Assembly (NCBI GenBank): GCA_001513075.1
Contig: LFSE01000073.1
Location: 1-45,031 of the forward strand
Length of the DNA stretch: 45,031 nucleotides
Reading direction: 5' to 3'
Source of the DNA: Clostridiales bacterium DTU074
GTDB lineage: Bacteria; Bacillota; Clostridia; Caldicoprobacterales; Caldicoprobacteraceae
In this document: in pieces, positions 35,320 through 43,580 of the stretch
Layout of the letters: each line of letters opens with the position of its first letter
Position numbering within the stretch: position 1 is the stretch's first letter
Notes under the pieces: model-generated
Database searches by the model: none
What the model was told of the DNA's origin: nothing
Seen by the model: only the letters and a program-made list of their open reading frames with translations
Made by a program: the position numbers and the translations under genes

Positions 35320-35802
35320 ATGAGAAAGCCTGAGGTATCCGTGCATTATATTGCCAGAGCCGCTATTATATCTGCGGTTTATTTTGTGATAACGATGGTG
35401 TCCCATTCCATATCCTATGGCCCCGTCCAATTCCGAATAGCTGAGGCTTTAACCGTAATACCCTATGCTGATTCCGCAGCCATACCCGGCGTTGCTATCG
35501 GCTGTTTGCTTGCCAATTTAAACAGCCCGTTGGGTTTGGTGGATATTCTGGGAGGGAGCACAATCACCTTGATATCAGCTTACCTCACCTACAGAGCGCC
35601 AAATCGGTATGTGGCTTTACTGCCACCCATAGTATTGAATGCCCTTGGCGTGCCCCTGTACCTTGCGCCCTTTTTTGCACAGCCCTATTGGCTGGTTGCC
35701 GCCCAGGTGGCTTTGGGACAGCTGGTTGTGATAGGCATCCTCGGCCTTCCGGCCCTGTCTTTATATGAAAAGATATTGGACAGATATTCAAGGACCGATT
35801 AA
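35320..35802 (+). CDS. queT: QueT family transporter substrate-binding subunit
   Basis: Membrane S-component of an energy-coupling-factor transporter, thought to take up a queuosine precursor. Its 160 residues are mostly hydrophobic with about five membrane segments (AAIISAVYFVITMVS, LVDILGGSTITLISAYL, LLPPIVLNALGVPL, LVAAQVALGQLVVIGIL) and a conserved N-terminal FRIAEALTVIPY block. ATG 35320 has AAGGAGG upstream. The general EcfAAT module is not here. No preQ1 riboswitch fits in the 15-nt upstream gap, so control would come from the rnj promoter. Confidence 0.85.
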   Translation: MRKPEVSVHYIARAAIISAVYFVITMVSHSISYGPVQFRIAEALTVIPYADSAAIPGVAIGCLLANLNSPLGLVDILGGSTITLISAYLTYRAPNRYVALLPPIVLNALGVPLYLAPFFAQPYWLVAAQVALGQLVVIGILGLPALSLYEKILDRYSRTD

Positions 35803-35808
35803 CATAAT

Positions 35809-35825
35809 TTTAACATTTTGTTAAA
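35809..35825 (+). terminator. Weak AU-rich hairpin after queT
   Basis: TTTAACA (35809-35815) and TGTTAAA (35819-35825) pair around a 3-nt loop. It has no GC pairs to speak of and no clear T-run, so it is a weak end signal at best. Confidence 0.25.
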
Positions 35826-35835
35826 TTGCTCCGCC

Positions 35836-35864
35836 TTGTCAAATGATATATAAGAATATATAAT
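35836..35864 (+). promoter_or_regulatory. Sigma-A promoter of mltG
   Basis: TTGTCA (35836-35841), a 17-bp spacer and TATAAT (35859-35864). The -10 box includes the ATG at 35863, which therefore cannot be the mltG start codon. Confidence 0.8.
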
Positions 35865-35898
35865 GAAGTTAATTAAACGGGTGGAGGTTATAGATATC

Positions 35899-37098
35899 AT
35901 GTCCGAAATTACAGTTTCTGAAAAGCAGAAGGGCAAAAAGGGGTTACACCCCATAATTAAGCATATGATCAGGCAATTGTTGATATACATTATCAGCTTC
36001 GGTATCGTATTCGGCTTGTTCTATACTGCAGTAAACGAACTAAACCGCTTGTTGTTTGAACCAATGGATGCAAACGATGACACCGGCATAACGGTTGAAA
36101 TACCCATGGGTACTTCTGTCAGGGGGATTGCCGATATACTCTATGAAAACGGCCTCATTCGCAACAAGGGCGTTTTCAGAATGTTTGTAGAGCTTTCCGA
36201 TAAAGGATCCAAGCTTAAGGCAGGCCGATACGTGTTGTCAAAAAATATGGATCCGCAGCAGATCCTAGATGAACTGGTTACAGGCGAAGCAGCTGTGGAT
36301 ACGGTTCAGATTACCATAAGGGAAGGCCTGTGTATCCGCGATATAGCCAGCTATCTGGAGAAGTTTGAAAAGGATGACAAGAAGGTATTTTCCTTTACAG
36401 CCCAGGAATTCATTGACGCAGCAAAAGATGTTGATAGGTTCGCTGCCGAGTACCCCTTTCTTTACGAGATCCCCGAGGAGAGGAGGAATGGCGAATTTCC
36501 TCTGGAAGGCTATCTGTTTCCCGATACCTATATCGTATATATGGATTCATCTCCTGATGACATTATCAGGAAAATGCTGGATACTTTCGAAAGAAAGCTG
36601 TATTATGCCGAGTTTAATGATGTTCCGCTCCTTACCAAGATTGAGGAGATGGGTATGACGCTGGATCAGGTAATTACATTTGCTTCAATAGTTCAGACCG
36701 AAGCTGCTGTAAAGGATGAATTCTACAAAATTGCTGCCGTATTTCATAACCGCTTGAATATTGATATGCCCCTTCAGTCATGTGCAACGGTTCAATATGC
36801 CTTGGGGCGCTCGGAGAGAAAGCCTTTCCTCACCAATGAGGAAACGTCGGTAGATTCTCCTTATAATACCTATAAATACAAGGATTTGCCCATAGGGCCG
36901 ATTGCGTCACCGGGGCAGCTGGCGGTAGAAGCGGTGTTGTTTCCGTATGAGGAGTTTATGGATCCTGAAAAACCCATGCTGTATTTCGTGTATGCCGGGG
37001 ACAACAAGCATGAGTTTAATTATTCCTATAATGCTCATAGCAAAGCCAAGGATAAGTACGAAAAGCTCTGGAAGGAAAGCCAGCAGGAAAATGATTAG
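35899..37098 (+). CDS. mltG: Endolytic peptidoglycan transglycosylase MltG (YceG family)
   Basis: Membrane-bound enzyme that cuts nascent glycan strands, acting as a terminator of glycan elongation. Its 399 residues have one N-terminal membrane segment (about 25-45, LLIYIISFGIVFGLFYTAV), a LysM-like domain (IPMGTSVRGIADILYENGLI as its first half) and the YceG catalytic domain with Glu268 in SIVQTEA, plus SPYNTYKYKDLPIGPI. Many homologues read VEKEA at the QTEA site; the conserved Glu remains. The start is ATG 35899 with GTGGAGG at 35881-35887. The next gene is a U32 peptidase homologue, as in Bacillus, though without the yrrM gene between. Confidence 0.93.
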   Translation: MSEITVSEKQKGKKGLHPIIKHMIRQLLIYIISFGIVFGLFYTAVNELNRLLFEPMDANDDTGITVEIPMGTSVRGIADILYENGLIRNKGVFRMFVELSDKGSKLKAGRYVLSKNMDPQQILDELVTGEAAVDTVQITIREGLCIRDIASYLEKFEKDDKKVFSFTAQEFIDAAKDVDRFAAEYPFLYEIPEERRNGEFPLEGYLFPDTYIVYMDSSPDDIIRKMLDTFERKLYYAEFNDVPLLTKIEEMGMTLDQVITFASIVQTEAAVKDEFYKIAAVFHNRLNIDMPLQSCATVQYALGRSERKPFLTNEETSVDSPYNTYKYKDLPIGPIASPGQLAVEAVLFPYEEFMDPEKPMLYFVYAGDNKHEFNYSYNAHSKAKDKYEKLWKESQQEND

Positions 37099-37106
37099 AA
37101 GATGAG

Positions 37107-37130
37107 GGGCTCACTCAAAGGGGTGAGCCC
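37107..37130 (+). terminator. Hairpin after mltG, possible terminator
   Basis: Arms GGGCTCAC (37107-37114) and GTGAGCCC (37123-37130) with an 8-nt loop. The sequence after it (TATTGATTGT) is only weakly T-rich, so read-through into the next gene is likely. Confidence 0.5.
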
Positions 37131-37178
37131 TATTGATTGTGATTATGAAATGGTGTGGAAATGAAAGGATGGTAGAAG

Positions 37179-38408
37179 GTGCGAAAAATACCCGAGCTAC
37201 TGGCTCCCGCCGGTGACCTGGAGAAACTAAAAATAGCCGTGGCCTACGGTGCCGATGCCATATATATCGGGGGTAAGCGATTTGGTCTTCGGGCCTTTGC
37301 CGGCAACTTTGAAAAGGATGAAATTGAAGAAGCGGTGAAATATGTTCATAAATACGGGAGAAAGATATACGTTACCATAAATATATTTGCCCATAACGAT
37401 GACTTCAGCGGCATGGCAGAATACATCGGATTCCTTTCCAAAGCAGGAGTTGATGCAGTGATTGTCTCCGATCCGGGCATTTTATCCCTGGTAAAGGATG
37501 TGGACCCCGATATGGAGATACACCTGAGTACCCAGGCAAATACCACTAACTGGAGGAGTGCCCTCTTCTGGCACAATATGGGTGTAAAGAGGATAATACT
37601 GGCCAGGGAGCTTAGCCTGGCGGAGATAAAAGAGATTAGAGAGCGAACGCCGGCCACACTGGAGCTGGAGGTTTTTGTCCACGGGGCCATGTGCATGTCA
37701 TATTCCGGCCGTTGCATGCTGAGCAATTATCTGGCTGGAAGGGATCCCAACCGGGGGGCCTGCGCTCATCCGTGTCGATGGAAATACTATCTTATGGAAG
37801 AGAAGAGGCCGGGAGAGTATCTGCCTGTCATGGAGGATGAGAGGGGTTCATATATACTCAATTCAAAAGATCTCTGCATGCTCGAATATATACGGGAACT
37901 GGCCGGCATTGGTTTGGACGGTTTTAAAATAGAGGGCAGAATGAAAAGCGGATACTACGTGGCCGTGGTTGTTAAGGCATACCGCCAGGAGCTGGACAGA
38001 TATGAAAGGGATCCGGAGGGGTATAGCTTTAACCCCGAAGCACTGGAAGAGGTGAAAAAAGCCAGTCATCGCCCCTTTACAACCGGTTTTTATTTCGGAA
38101 AGCCCACACATAACGACAATGAATACTCAAGCAGCCAATATATAAGGGAATACGATTTTGTTGGATTGGTATTGGGCTATGAACGCGAAAACAGGATGGC
38201 CGAGGTGGAACAGCGCAATCCATTCAGGATAGGGGATGAGGTTGAAATATTGCGCCCGAACAGTGGAAATTTGAATTATTCCATCCGTCAAATGCTGGAT
38301 GAAAATTATCAGCCCATAGATCACGCTCCCCACCCGCAACAAAAGGTGTACCTTCCAATTGAACATCCTTTGGAGAAGTATTCCATGCTGCGGAGGAAAA
38401 AACGATAG
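37179..38408 (+). CDS. U32 family peptidase-like protein, probable tRNA hydroxylation factor TrhP
   Basis: 409 residues with the U32 signature ELEVFVHGAMCMSYSG and conserved cysteines CMLSNYLAGRDPNRGAC and HPC. U32 members YegQ/TrhP of E. coli and YrrN/YrrO of Bacillus make 5-hydroxyuridine at tRNA position 34; the iron-sulfur cysteines suit that role. The place after mltG parallels the Bacillus yrrL-yrrM-yrrN-yrrO order. The GTG start has AAGGA about 9 nt upstream. A true protease role is the older annotation and is less supported. Function is inferred from family and context. Confidence 0.82.
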   Translation: MRKIPELLAPAGDLEKLKIAVAYGADAIYIGGKRFGLRAFAGNFEKDEIEEAVKYVHKYGRKIYVTINIFAHNDDFSGMAEYIGFLSKAGVDAVIVSDPGILSLVKDVDPDMEIHLSTQANTTNWRSALFWHNMGVKRIILARELSLAEIKEIRERTPATLELEVFVHGAMCMSYSGRCMLSNYLAGRDPNRGACAHPCRWKYYLMEEKRPGEYLPVMEDERGSYILNSKDLCMLEYIRELAGIGLDGFKIEGRMKSGYYVAVVVKAYRQELDRYERDPEGYSFNPEALEEVKKASHRPFTTGFYFGKPTHNDNEYSSSQYIREYDFVGLVLGYERENRMAEVEQRNPFRIGDEVEILRPNSGNLNYSIRQMLDENYQPIDHAPHPQQKVYLPIEHPLEKYSMLRRKKR

Positions 38409-38426
38409 ATTTAACAATTAACAGGC

Positions 38427-38454
38427 ACATTCCCCGATACCGCTGCATATTATA
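38427..38454 (+). promoter_or_regulatory. Candidate sigma-K type promoter upstream of sigK
   Basis: ACA at 38427-38429 and CATATTATA at 38446-38454, with the AC to CATA distance of 17, fit the sigma-K pattern (AC, 16-17 bp, CATANNNTA). The same -10 would also suit sigma-E. Start near 38460, about 60 nt before the GTG. No good sigma-A promoter is seen here. Confidence 0.5.
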
Positions 38455-38519
38455 TATAGCAGCAAATAGCGGCGCAGATAAACGGAATAAAACAGCGGTA
38501 ATCTAGGGGGTGTTATATT

Positions 38520-39233
38520 GTGCTACCCCTCGTGGGAGGGTTATTATTTTTAGCCCGCTATGTTTTCCTTCTCGCATCTCATATATCCGGAAGCAGTTCG
38601 TTTCCTCGCCCTTTAGAGCCCGAGGAAGAGGAATATCACCTAAAACGGTATGCCGAAGGGAGTGAAGATTCGAAGAATATACTTATCGAACATAATCTAA
38701 GGTTGGTAGCCCATATAGTGAAGAAATACAGCAACGCCGTAAAGGATGCGGATGATCTCATATCGATCGGTACAATAGGACTGATCAAGGCCATAACTAC
38801 CTTTGATCCCAAAAAGAATACCAGGCTTGCAACGTATGCCGCCCGCTGTATTGAGAATGAAATTCTTATGTCCATTCGTGCTGACAAAAAATTAAAGGGT
38901 GAGGTTTCCCTCTACGAACCCATAGGGGTGGACAAGGAGGGAAACGATATAGCGTTGATGGATATACTGGGTACCGATCCCGACATGGTAATGGACGAAG
39001 TTGAGCTTAAGATACAGGCGCGAAATCTGTATAACATGATGAGAAAGGTGCTAAAAAAACGGGAACAGATAGTATTGGAGATGAGGTACGGCTTATTGAA
39101 CGGCAGGCATAAAACTCAAAGAGAGATTGCCCAGTTGCTGGGCATATCCAGATCCTACGTATCACGGATAGAAAAGAGGGCTATTTCAAAGTTAAGCAAG
39201 GAATTTCAGGCAGGGGGCTGTAAATTAAGTTGA
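38520..39233 (+). CDS. sigK: RNA polymerase sporulation sigma factor, pro-sigma-K
   Basis: Late mother-cell sigma factor of endospore formation. Its 237 residues begin with a hydrophobic pro-sequence (about residues 1-20, VGGLLFLARYVFLLAS) that holds the factor inactive at the membrane until cleaved, near Ser20 by analogy with Bacillus. Region 2 (IEHNLRLVAHIVKKY, DLISIGTIGLIKA) and region 4 HTH (TQREIAQLLGISRSYVSRIEKR) follow. GTG 38520 has AGGGGG around 38505-38510. The gene is uninterrupted, without a skin element. sigE is closely related, but the pro-sequence and tail match sigma-K better. Confidence 0.93.
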   Translation: MLPLVGGLLFLARYVFLLASHISGSSSFPRPLEPEEEEYHLKRYAEGSEDSKNILIEHNLRLVAHIVKKYSNAVKDADDLISIGTIGLIKAITTFDPKKNTRLATYAARCIENEILMSIRADKKLKGEVSLYEPIGVDKEGNDIALMDILGTDPDMVMDEVELKIQARNLYNMMRKVLKKREQIVLEMRYGLLNGRHKTQREIAQLLGISRSYVSRIEKRAISKLSKEFQAGGCKLS

Positions 39234-39248
39234 CAGCCCCTGTTTGAA
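39211..39248 (+). terminator. Terminator overlapping the end of sigK
   Basis: The left arm CAGGGGGCTGT (39211-39221) pairs with ACAGCCCCTG (39233-39242) with one bulged G; the stop codon lies in the loop. The tail TTTGAAT is only moderately T-rich. Confidence 0.55.
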
Positions 39249-39303
39249 TAATATATTATTGGTTAAATAGTTATTATACAAATGGACTGGGAGAGATAGT
39301 GCA

Positions 39304-39786
39304 TTGATAAAGTTGAAGCCCGATATGGCTGTAAAGAATATTTTCCATATATCCTTCAATGCTCTGGTTGACCGGGGCATTGAAAATATTATCATTGACC
39401 TGGACAATACGATAGTGCCCTGGGGCGACCAAAAAATCCCTTCTGAATTGTACGGCTGGGTTAAAGCGGCAAGGGAGAAGGGGTTAAAACTCTGTATATT
39501 ATCCAATAGCAGTCGGGAGAGAATACAATACTTTGCCTCCCGACTGGGTATATTGGCCGCCTCCAAACGGGGCAAGCCATTTTTACGAGCATTTAAGAGT
39601 GCTTTGGAAACCCTGGATGGAGATCACAACAACACCGCAGTGGTTGGTGATCAAATTTTTACCGATATCCTTGGAGGAAAAAGGCTGAAGCTGTATACAA
39701 TTCTTGTAGAACCCATATCCAGGCGGGAATTCCTGGGAACCAAAGCAATGAGATTGCTGGAAAGGATTGTTGCCAACAGGAGGTAA
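39304..39786 (+). CDS. yqeG: YqeG family HAD-type phosphatase
   Basis: Haloacid dehalogenase family phosphatase (subfamily IIIA). Its 160 residues have the nucleophile motif DLDNT (Asp32, Asp34), the motif II serine in ILSNSS, and the motif IV-like VGDQIFTDI. The substrate is unknown. In Bacillus it precedes yqeH, a ribosome GTPase gene, and aroE; here yqeH is absent and aroE follows 2 nt after the stop. The start is TTG 39304 with GGGAG about 10 nt upstream. Confidence 0.9.
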   Translation: MIKLKPDMAVKNIFHISFNALVDRGIENIIIDLDNTIVPWGDQKIPSELYGWVKAAREKGLKLCILSNSSRERIQYFASRLGILAASKRGKPFLRAFKSALETLDGDHNNTAVVGDQIFTDILGGKRLKLYTILVEPISRREFLGTKAMRLLERIVANRR

Positions 39787-39788
39787 GG

Positions 39789-40637
39789 ATGAATATAACT
39801 CCGCGTACAAAATTGATAGGTCTAATCGGCCATCCGGTTGAGCATTCCCTTTCGCCCCAATTGCACAATGCCCTTTACAGGGAGTACGGACTGGATTATA
39901 TATACGTCGCCTTCGATATCGCACCCGGAGATGTTGCTCAGGCGGCAGCTGCGTTCAGGACACTGTCATTTGTGGGGTTCAATGTGACCATTCCTCATAA
40001 ACAGAGCATTATTCCATTTTTAGATGCCCTGGAATATGAGGCCCGGGCTATAGGCTCGGTTAATACCGTAAGAATTCAGGATGGAAAGCTGTTTGGTTAC
40101 AATACTGACGGAATGGGCTTTGTTGATTCCCTGAAGCGGCGGGGAATTGAGCTGGGAGGGAAAAGGGTATTGGTGCTGGGTGCCGGTGGTTCTGCAAGGG
40201 CAATATGCGTGTACTTGCTTAAAGAGAGAATAGACGGGCTGTATATACTCAACAGGACCAGAGGGAGAGCCGTTGAATTAATCAATAGCCTGGCTTCTTT
40301 CTTTCCGGCTGCTTATTTACACTGTATTGACAATGAAGATTTGGAAGGCTTAAAACCCGATTTGATTATTAACACCACCCCCTTGGGGATGTGGCCGGAT
40401 GTGGAGAGCGATCCATTGGAGAGCTATGATTTTTCGCCCGGTACCATCGTTGTAGATATAATATATAATCCGCCCGAAACCCTTTTTTTGAGAAGGGCAA
40501 GGGAGGCCGGGTGTGTTACCGTAAACGGCCTTGACATGCTGATTGGACAAGCATTAAAGGCGATTGAGATATGGACGGGCGTGGTTATGGATTATGACAG
40601 GGCGGTCGATCTTGTAATAAAAAATAAAAAAGGATAG
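39789..40637 (+). CDS. aroE: Shikimate dehydrogenase
   Basis: NADPH-dependent reduction of 3-dehydroshikimate to shikimate in aromatic amino acid synthesis. Its 282 residues have the substrate motif HSLSP (19-23), catalytic Lys71 in TIPHK and Asp107 in YNTDG, and the cofactor loop LGAGGSARA with NRTRGRA for the NADP phosphate. ATG 39789 has AGGAGG at 39778-39783, which overlaps the yqeG stop, so the two are coupled. It is not grouped with other shikimate genes. Confidence 0.97.
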   Translation: MNITPRTKLIGLIGHPVEHSLSPQLHNALYREYGLDYIYVAFDIAPGDVAQAAAAFRTLSFVGFNVTIPHKQSIIPFLDALEYEARAIGSVNTVRIQDGKLFGYNTDGMGFVDSLKRRGIELGGKRVLVLGAGGSARAICVYLLKERIDGLYILNRTRGRAVELINSLASFFPAAYLHCIDNEDLEGLKPDLIINTTPLGMWPDVESDPLESYDFSPGTIVVDIIYNPPETLFLRRAREAGCVTVNGLDMLIGQALKAIEIWTGVVMDYDRAVDLVIKNKKG

Positions 40638-40647
40638 AATTCCTGTG

Positions 40648-40676
40648 TTGAAAAAAATCAAACTAGGTTATATAAT
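40648..40676 (+). promoter_or_regulatory. Sigma-A promoter upstream of the pilus genes
   Basis: TTGAAA (40648-40653), a 17-bp spacer and TATAAT (40671-40676). Predicted start near 40683, only about 9 nt before a terminator-like hairpin. Confidence 0.75.
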
Positions 40677-40691
40677 GTATATAAGTTTTTG

Positions 40692-40717
40692 AAATAGTAA
40701 AATATTACTATTTTTTT
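40692..40717 (+). terminator. Terminator-like hairpin in the pilB leader
   Basis: Arms AAATAGTAA (40692-40700) and TTACTATTT (40705-40713) with an AATA loop, followed by T through 40717. It may close the aroE transcript, but since it lies downstream of the promoter at 40648-40676 it could also attenuate pil transcription. Confidence 0.6.
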
Positions 40718-40743
40718 AGGAAATTATTACTATATTATTTATA

Positions 40744-40760
40744 ACCAGGCTGAGCCTGGT
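40744..40760 (+). other. Small GC-rich hairpin before pilB
   Basis: Perfect 7-bp arms ACCAGGC and GCCTGGT with a TGA loop, 5 nt before the pilB ribosome binding site (AGGTGG at 40766-40771). It might influence translation or be the second half of an attenuator. Confidence 0.5.
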
Positions 40761-40777
40761 ACAATAGGTGGAAAACA

Positions 40778-42475
40778 ATGATTGGTCAAAGAAAAAGGCT
40801 GGGAGAGCTGTTAATCGAAAAAGGGGTTATTACTCAGCAAGAGCTAAAAAGTGCCCTTGCTCTTCAGAAAGCCACCGGAAAAAAGCTGGGGGAAATTCTT
40901 GTTTCTCAGAATTTAATATCGGAAACTAAGATGGCAGAGGTATTCCAGGAACAGCTCGGGATTCCCTTTGTGGATTTAAGCAGGATACAGCTGGATCCCA
41001 AGCTGACCGAATTTGTTCCATTTATACTCGCAAAAAGGCATTCCCTGATTCCGGTGAAACTGGAGAAGGGGAAGCTTTATATAGCCATGGAGGATCCTTT
41101 GGATTTTGCTGCAATCGAGGACGTCAAACGGGTAGCCAAGATGGAAGTGGTTCCCATCATATCCTTCGGCGAATCTATAAGAAATGCCGTCCATCAATTG
41201 TACAGCATTGATTATGCGGAAAAGGCCGTACAGGATTATAGCAGAGAAATTAATTTGGACCGGGCAACGCAGGAAATGCAGGAAAGTCCGATAGGCGAAA
41301 CAAGCAATGCCCCGGTTGTAAGACTGGTTAATTCCATAATTGAACAGGCGGTGAGCATGCAAGCCAGCGATATCCATATCGAGCCAATGGAGCAGGAAAC
41401 CGTCGTTCGATTCAGGCTTGATGGAATGCTGCAGAAAATACTGAGCATTCCCAGGTACATGCATCCAGCCGTTGTTACCCGAATCAAGATAATGGGCAAT
41501 ATGGATATAGCCGAAAGGAGGCTGCCCCAGGATGGACGGGTGGATATGAGTATTGCAGAAAAGGACATCGATATGCGGATATCCACCATACCGACCATTC
41601 ACGGGGAAAAGGTAGCGATTAGGATCCTTGACCAATCCAGTTTTCTGCTTCCCCGGGAAAAGCTTGGCTTTACGGATGAAAACCTGGCAAAATTTGATCG
41701 GCTTTTGAAGACCCCCCACGGCATAATACTGATTACCGGACCAACCGGAAGCGGCAAATCCACAACACTTTATGCCATGCTGAATGAGTTGAACAGGGAA
41801 TCGGTCAACATCATCACCATTGAAGACCCTGTGGAATATCGAATGGAGGGTATCAACCAGATTCAGGTCAATCCGAAGATTGGGTTAACATTTGCTACAG
41901 GTTTACGCTCAATCGTAAGGCAGGATCCGGATATTATAATGGTCGGCGAGATACGCGACAGGGAAACCGCCGAAATTGCCATACGTTCGGCCATTACGGG
42001 CCACTTGGTGCTGAGCACCCTACATACCAATGATGCGGTCAGCACCATATCCAGGTTGATGGATATGGGAATAGAGCCATATCTGATATCCGCTTCCCTT
42101 GTGGGTGTCATATCCCAGAGATTGTTGAGAAAGATATGCAGCAACTGCAGGGTTCCCTACAGCGCCGAACCCCATAAGTTTTCCGTTTTGGGTTTTGAAA
42201 ACGAGCCGAGTGTACAGCTGTATAGGGGAGAGGGTTGCAGCCTGTGCAACTATACGGGATACAGAGGTCGTATTCCAGTCCACGAAATTTTAATCATATC
42301 AAAAGCCCATCGGCAGCTGATTGCACAAAATGCTTCAGCAGACAGAATCATGGATTTATCGAGAAAAGCCGGCATGATTACTTTGCGGGAAGAGTGCATA
42401 AAGCTGATGCTCAATGGGCTAACCACAATTGATGAGGTGATCAGGATATCGTACACCCATGACACACTGACATAA
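40778..42475 (+). CDS. pilB: Type IV pilus assembly ATPase PilB
   Basis: Extension motor of the type IV pilus. Its 565 residues comprise an N-terminal MshEN/T2SSE domain (about 1-150, LGELLIEKGVITQQEL), a linker, and a C-terminal ATPase with Walker A GPTGSGKS (321-328), an Asp box, Walker B and His box (STLHTNDA). A tetracysteine zinc site (Cys454, 457, 487, 490) is present, as in PilB/GspE. ATG 40778 has AGGTGG upstream. It opens the pilB-pilT-pilC-pilA run. Confidence 0.96.
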   Translation: MIGQRKRLGELLIEKGVITQQELKSALALQKATGKKLGEILVSQNLISETKMAEVFQEQLGIPFVDLSRIQLDPKLTEFVPFILAKRHSLIPVKLEKGKLYIAMEDPLDFAAIEDVKRVAKMEVVPIISFGESIRNAVHQLYSIDYAEKAVQDYSREINLDRATQEMQESPIGETSNAPVVRLVNSIIEQAVSMQASDIHIEPMEQETVVRFRLDGMLQKILSIPRYMHPAVVTRIKIMGNMDIAERRLPQDGRVDMSIAEKDIDMRISTIPTIHGEKVAIRILDQSSFLLPREKLGFTDENLAKFDRLLKTPHGIILITGPTGSGKSTTLYAMLNELNRESVNIITIEDPVEYRMEGINQIQVNPKIGLTFATGLRSIVRQDPDIIMVGEIRDRETAEIAIRSAITGHLVLSTLHTNDAVSTISRLMDMGIEPYLISASLVGVISQRLLRKICSNCRVPYSAEPHKFSVLGFENEPSVQLYRGEGCSLCNYTGYRGRIPVHEILIISKAHRQLIAQNASADRIMDLSRKAGMITLREECIKLMLNGLTTIDEVIRISYTHDTLT

Positions 42476-42493
42476 GGGGGTCAGGCGGTTATA

Positions 42494-43552
42494 ATGGATA
42501 TATTCGAGATATTGAAGAGGGCAGTGGATGAGAAATGTTCCGACGTTCACATATCGGTAGGTCTTCCCCCCATAATACGCAAGTACGGGAACCTGGTACA
42601 GCTTTATTCGGAGCGTTTAACCCCGCAGCACACCGAACACTTTGCCAGACAGCTTATGACGGACAAGCAGTGGATGAGCCTCCAGGAAAAGGGAGAGGTG
42701 GATTTTTCCTATTCCATATCAGGAATTCATCGCTTTCGCATAAATGCATTCCGTCAAAGAGGGAGTTACAGCCTGGTTGTCAGGCTGATAAATCCGAACA
42801 TTCCGGAGTTTAAAGATTTAGGGCTGCCGGAGGTGATAAAGGAGTTTACGCAAAAAAAGAATGGCCTGGTACTGGTCACCGGTCCTGCGGGAAGCGGCAA
42901 AACCACAACTCTGGCCTGCCTGATTGATATGATCAACCGGGAACGAGCTGCCCACATAATAACCCTTGAGGAACCCATTGAATACTTGCACCGTTCCAGA
43001 AAGAGCATAGTAAATCAGCGGGAGATAGGAAGCGATACCAGGAGCTTCGCAGTAGCCCTAAAGGCCGCATTGAGGCAGGATCCGGATATAATCCTGGTTG
43101 GGGAGATGAGGGATTTTGAAACCATCTCAATAGCTTTAACGGCTGCCGAGACTGGGCATCTGGTATTCTCCACCCTTCATACAATAGGTTCTGCAAAGAC
43201 TATAGATCGCATAATTGACGTATTTCCACCTCACCAGCAACAGCAAATCCGCTTTCAATTGTCCACGGTGCTGGAAGGAGTTGTCAGCCAGCAGCTGATC
43301 CCTTCTAAGGATGGTTCAAGCAGGGTGGCAGCCGTCGAGGTAATGGTGGTAACGCCGGCCATAAGAAATCTGATTCGGGAAGGCAAGACGTATCAGATAC
43401 CTAACATAATTCAGACGAGTGCCAGGCTGGGAATGAGAACCATGGATCAAGCCTTGCTGGAGCTTTTTAAAAGCGGGAAGATTTCAAAGGAGAATGCCCT
43501 TACCTATTCGATGGATATGGAACATATGAAAAATCTCGTGCAATCCGTTTGA
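42494..43552 (+). CDS. pilT: Type IV pilus retraction ATPase PilT
   Basis: Motor that pulls the pilus back, driving twitching or DNA uptake. Its 352 residues have Walker A GPAGSGKT (130-137), His box STLHT and the PilT hallmark AIRNLIRE (289-296). It lacks the zinc cysteines and N-terminal domain of PilB. The start is ATG 42494; the Shine-Dalgarno is poor (AAGGGGG about 13 nt upstream). It sits 18 nt after pilB, so the two motors are made together. Confidence 0.96.
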   Translation: MDIFEILKRAVDEKCSDVHISVGLPPIIRKYGNLVQLYSERLTPQHTEHFARQLMTDKQWMSLQEKGEVDFSYSISGIHRFRINAFRQRGSYSLVVRLINPNIPEFKDLGLPEVIKEFTQKKNGLVLVTGPAGSGKTTTLACLIDMINRERAAHIITLEEPIEYLHRSRKSIVNQREIGSDTRSFAVALKAALRQDPDIILVGEMRDFETISIALTAAETGHLVFSTLHTIGSAKTIDRIIDVFPPHQQQQIRFQLSTVLEGVVSQQLIPSKDGSSRVAAVEVMVVTPAIRNLIREGKTYQIPNIIQTSARLGMRTMDQALLELFKSGKISKENALTYSMDMEHMKNLVQSV

Positions 43553-43580
43553 CGGCGCCGTTAGAGGGGAGTGATGCTCA

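Noticed and set aside
35863-35898. Upstream ATG as the start of mltG
   Set aside because: The ATG is part of the TATAAT -10 box of the mltG promoter, so it would not be transcribed; ATG 35899 has a ribosome binding site.
40677-40777. Cyclic di-GMP riboswitch before pilB
   Set aside because: Such switches control pilus genes in some clostridia, but the leader is short and shows neither the class I nor the class II aptamer core by eye.
40976-41719. Long minus-strand open frame opposite pilB (247 codons)
   Set aside because: PilB is certain on the plus strand; the reverse frame is low-complexity and has no start signals.
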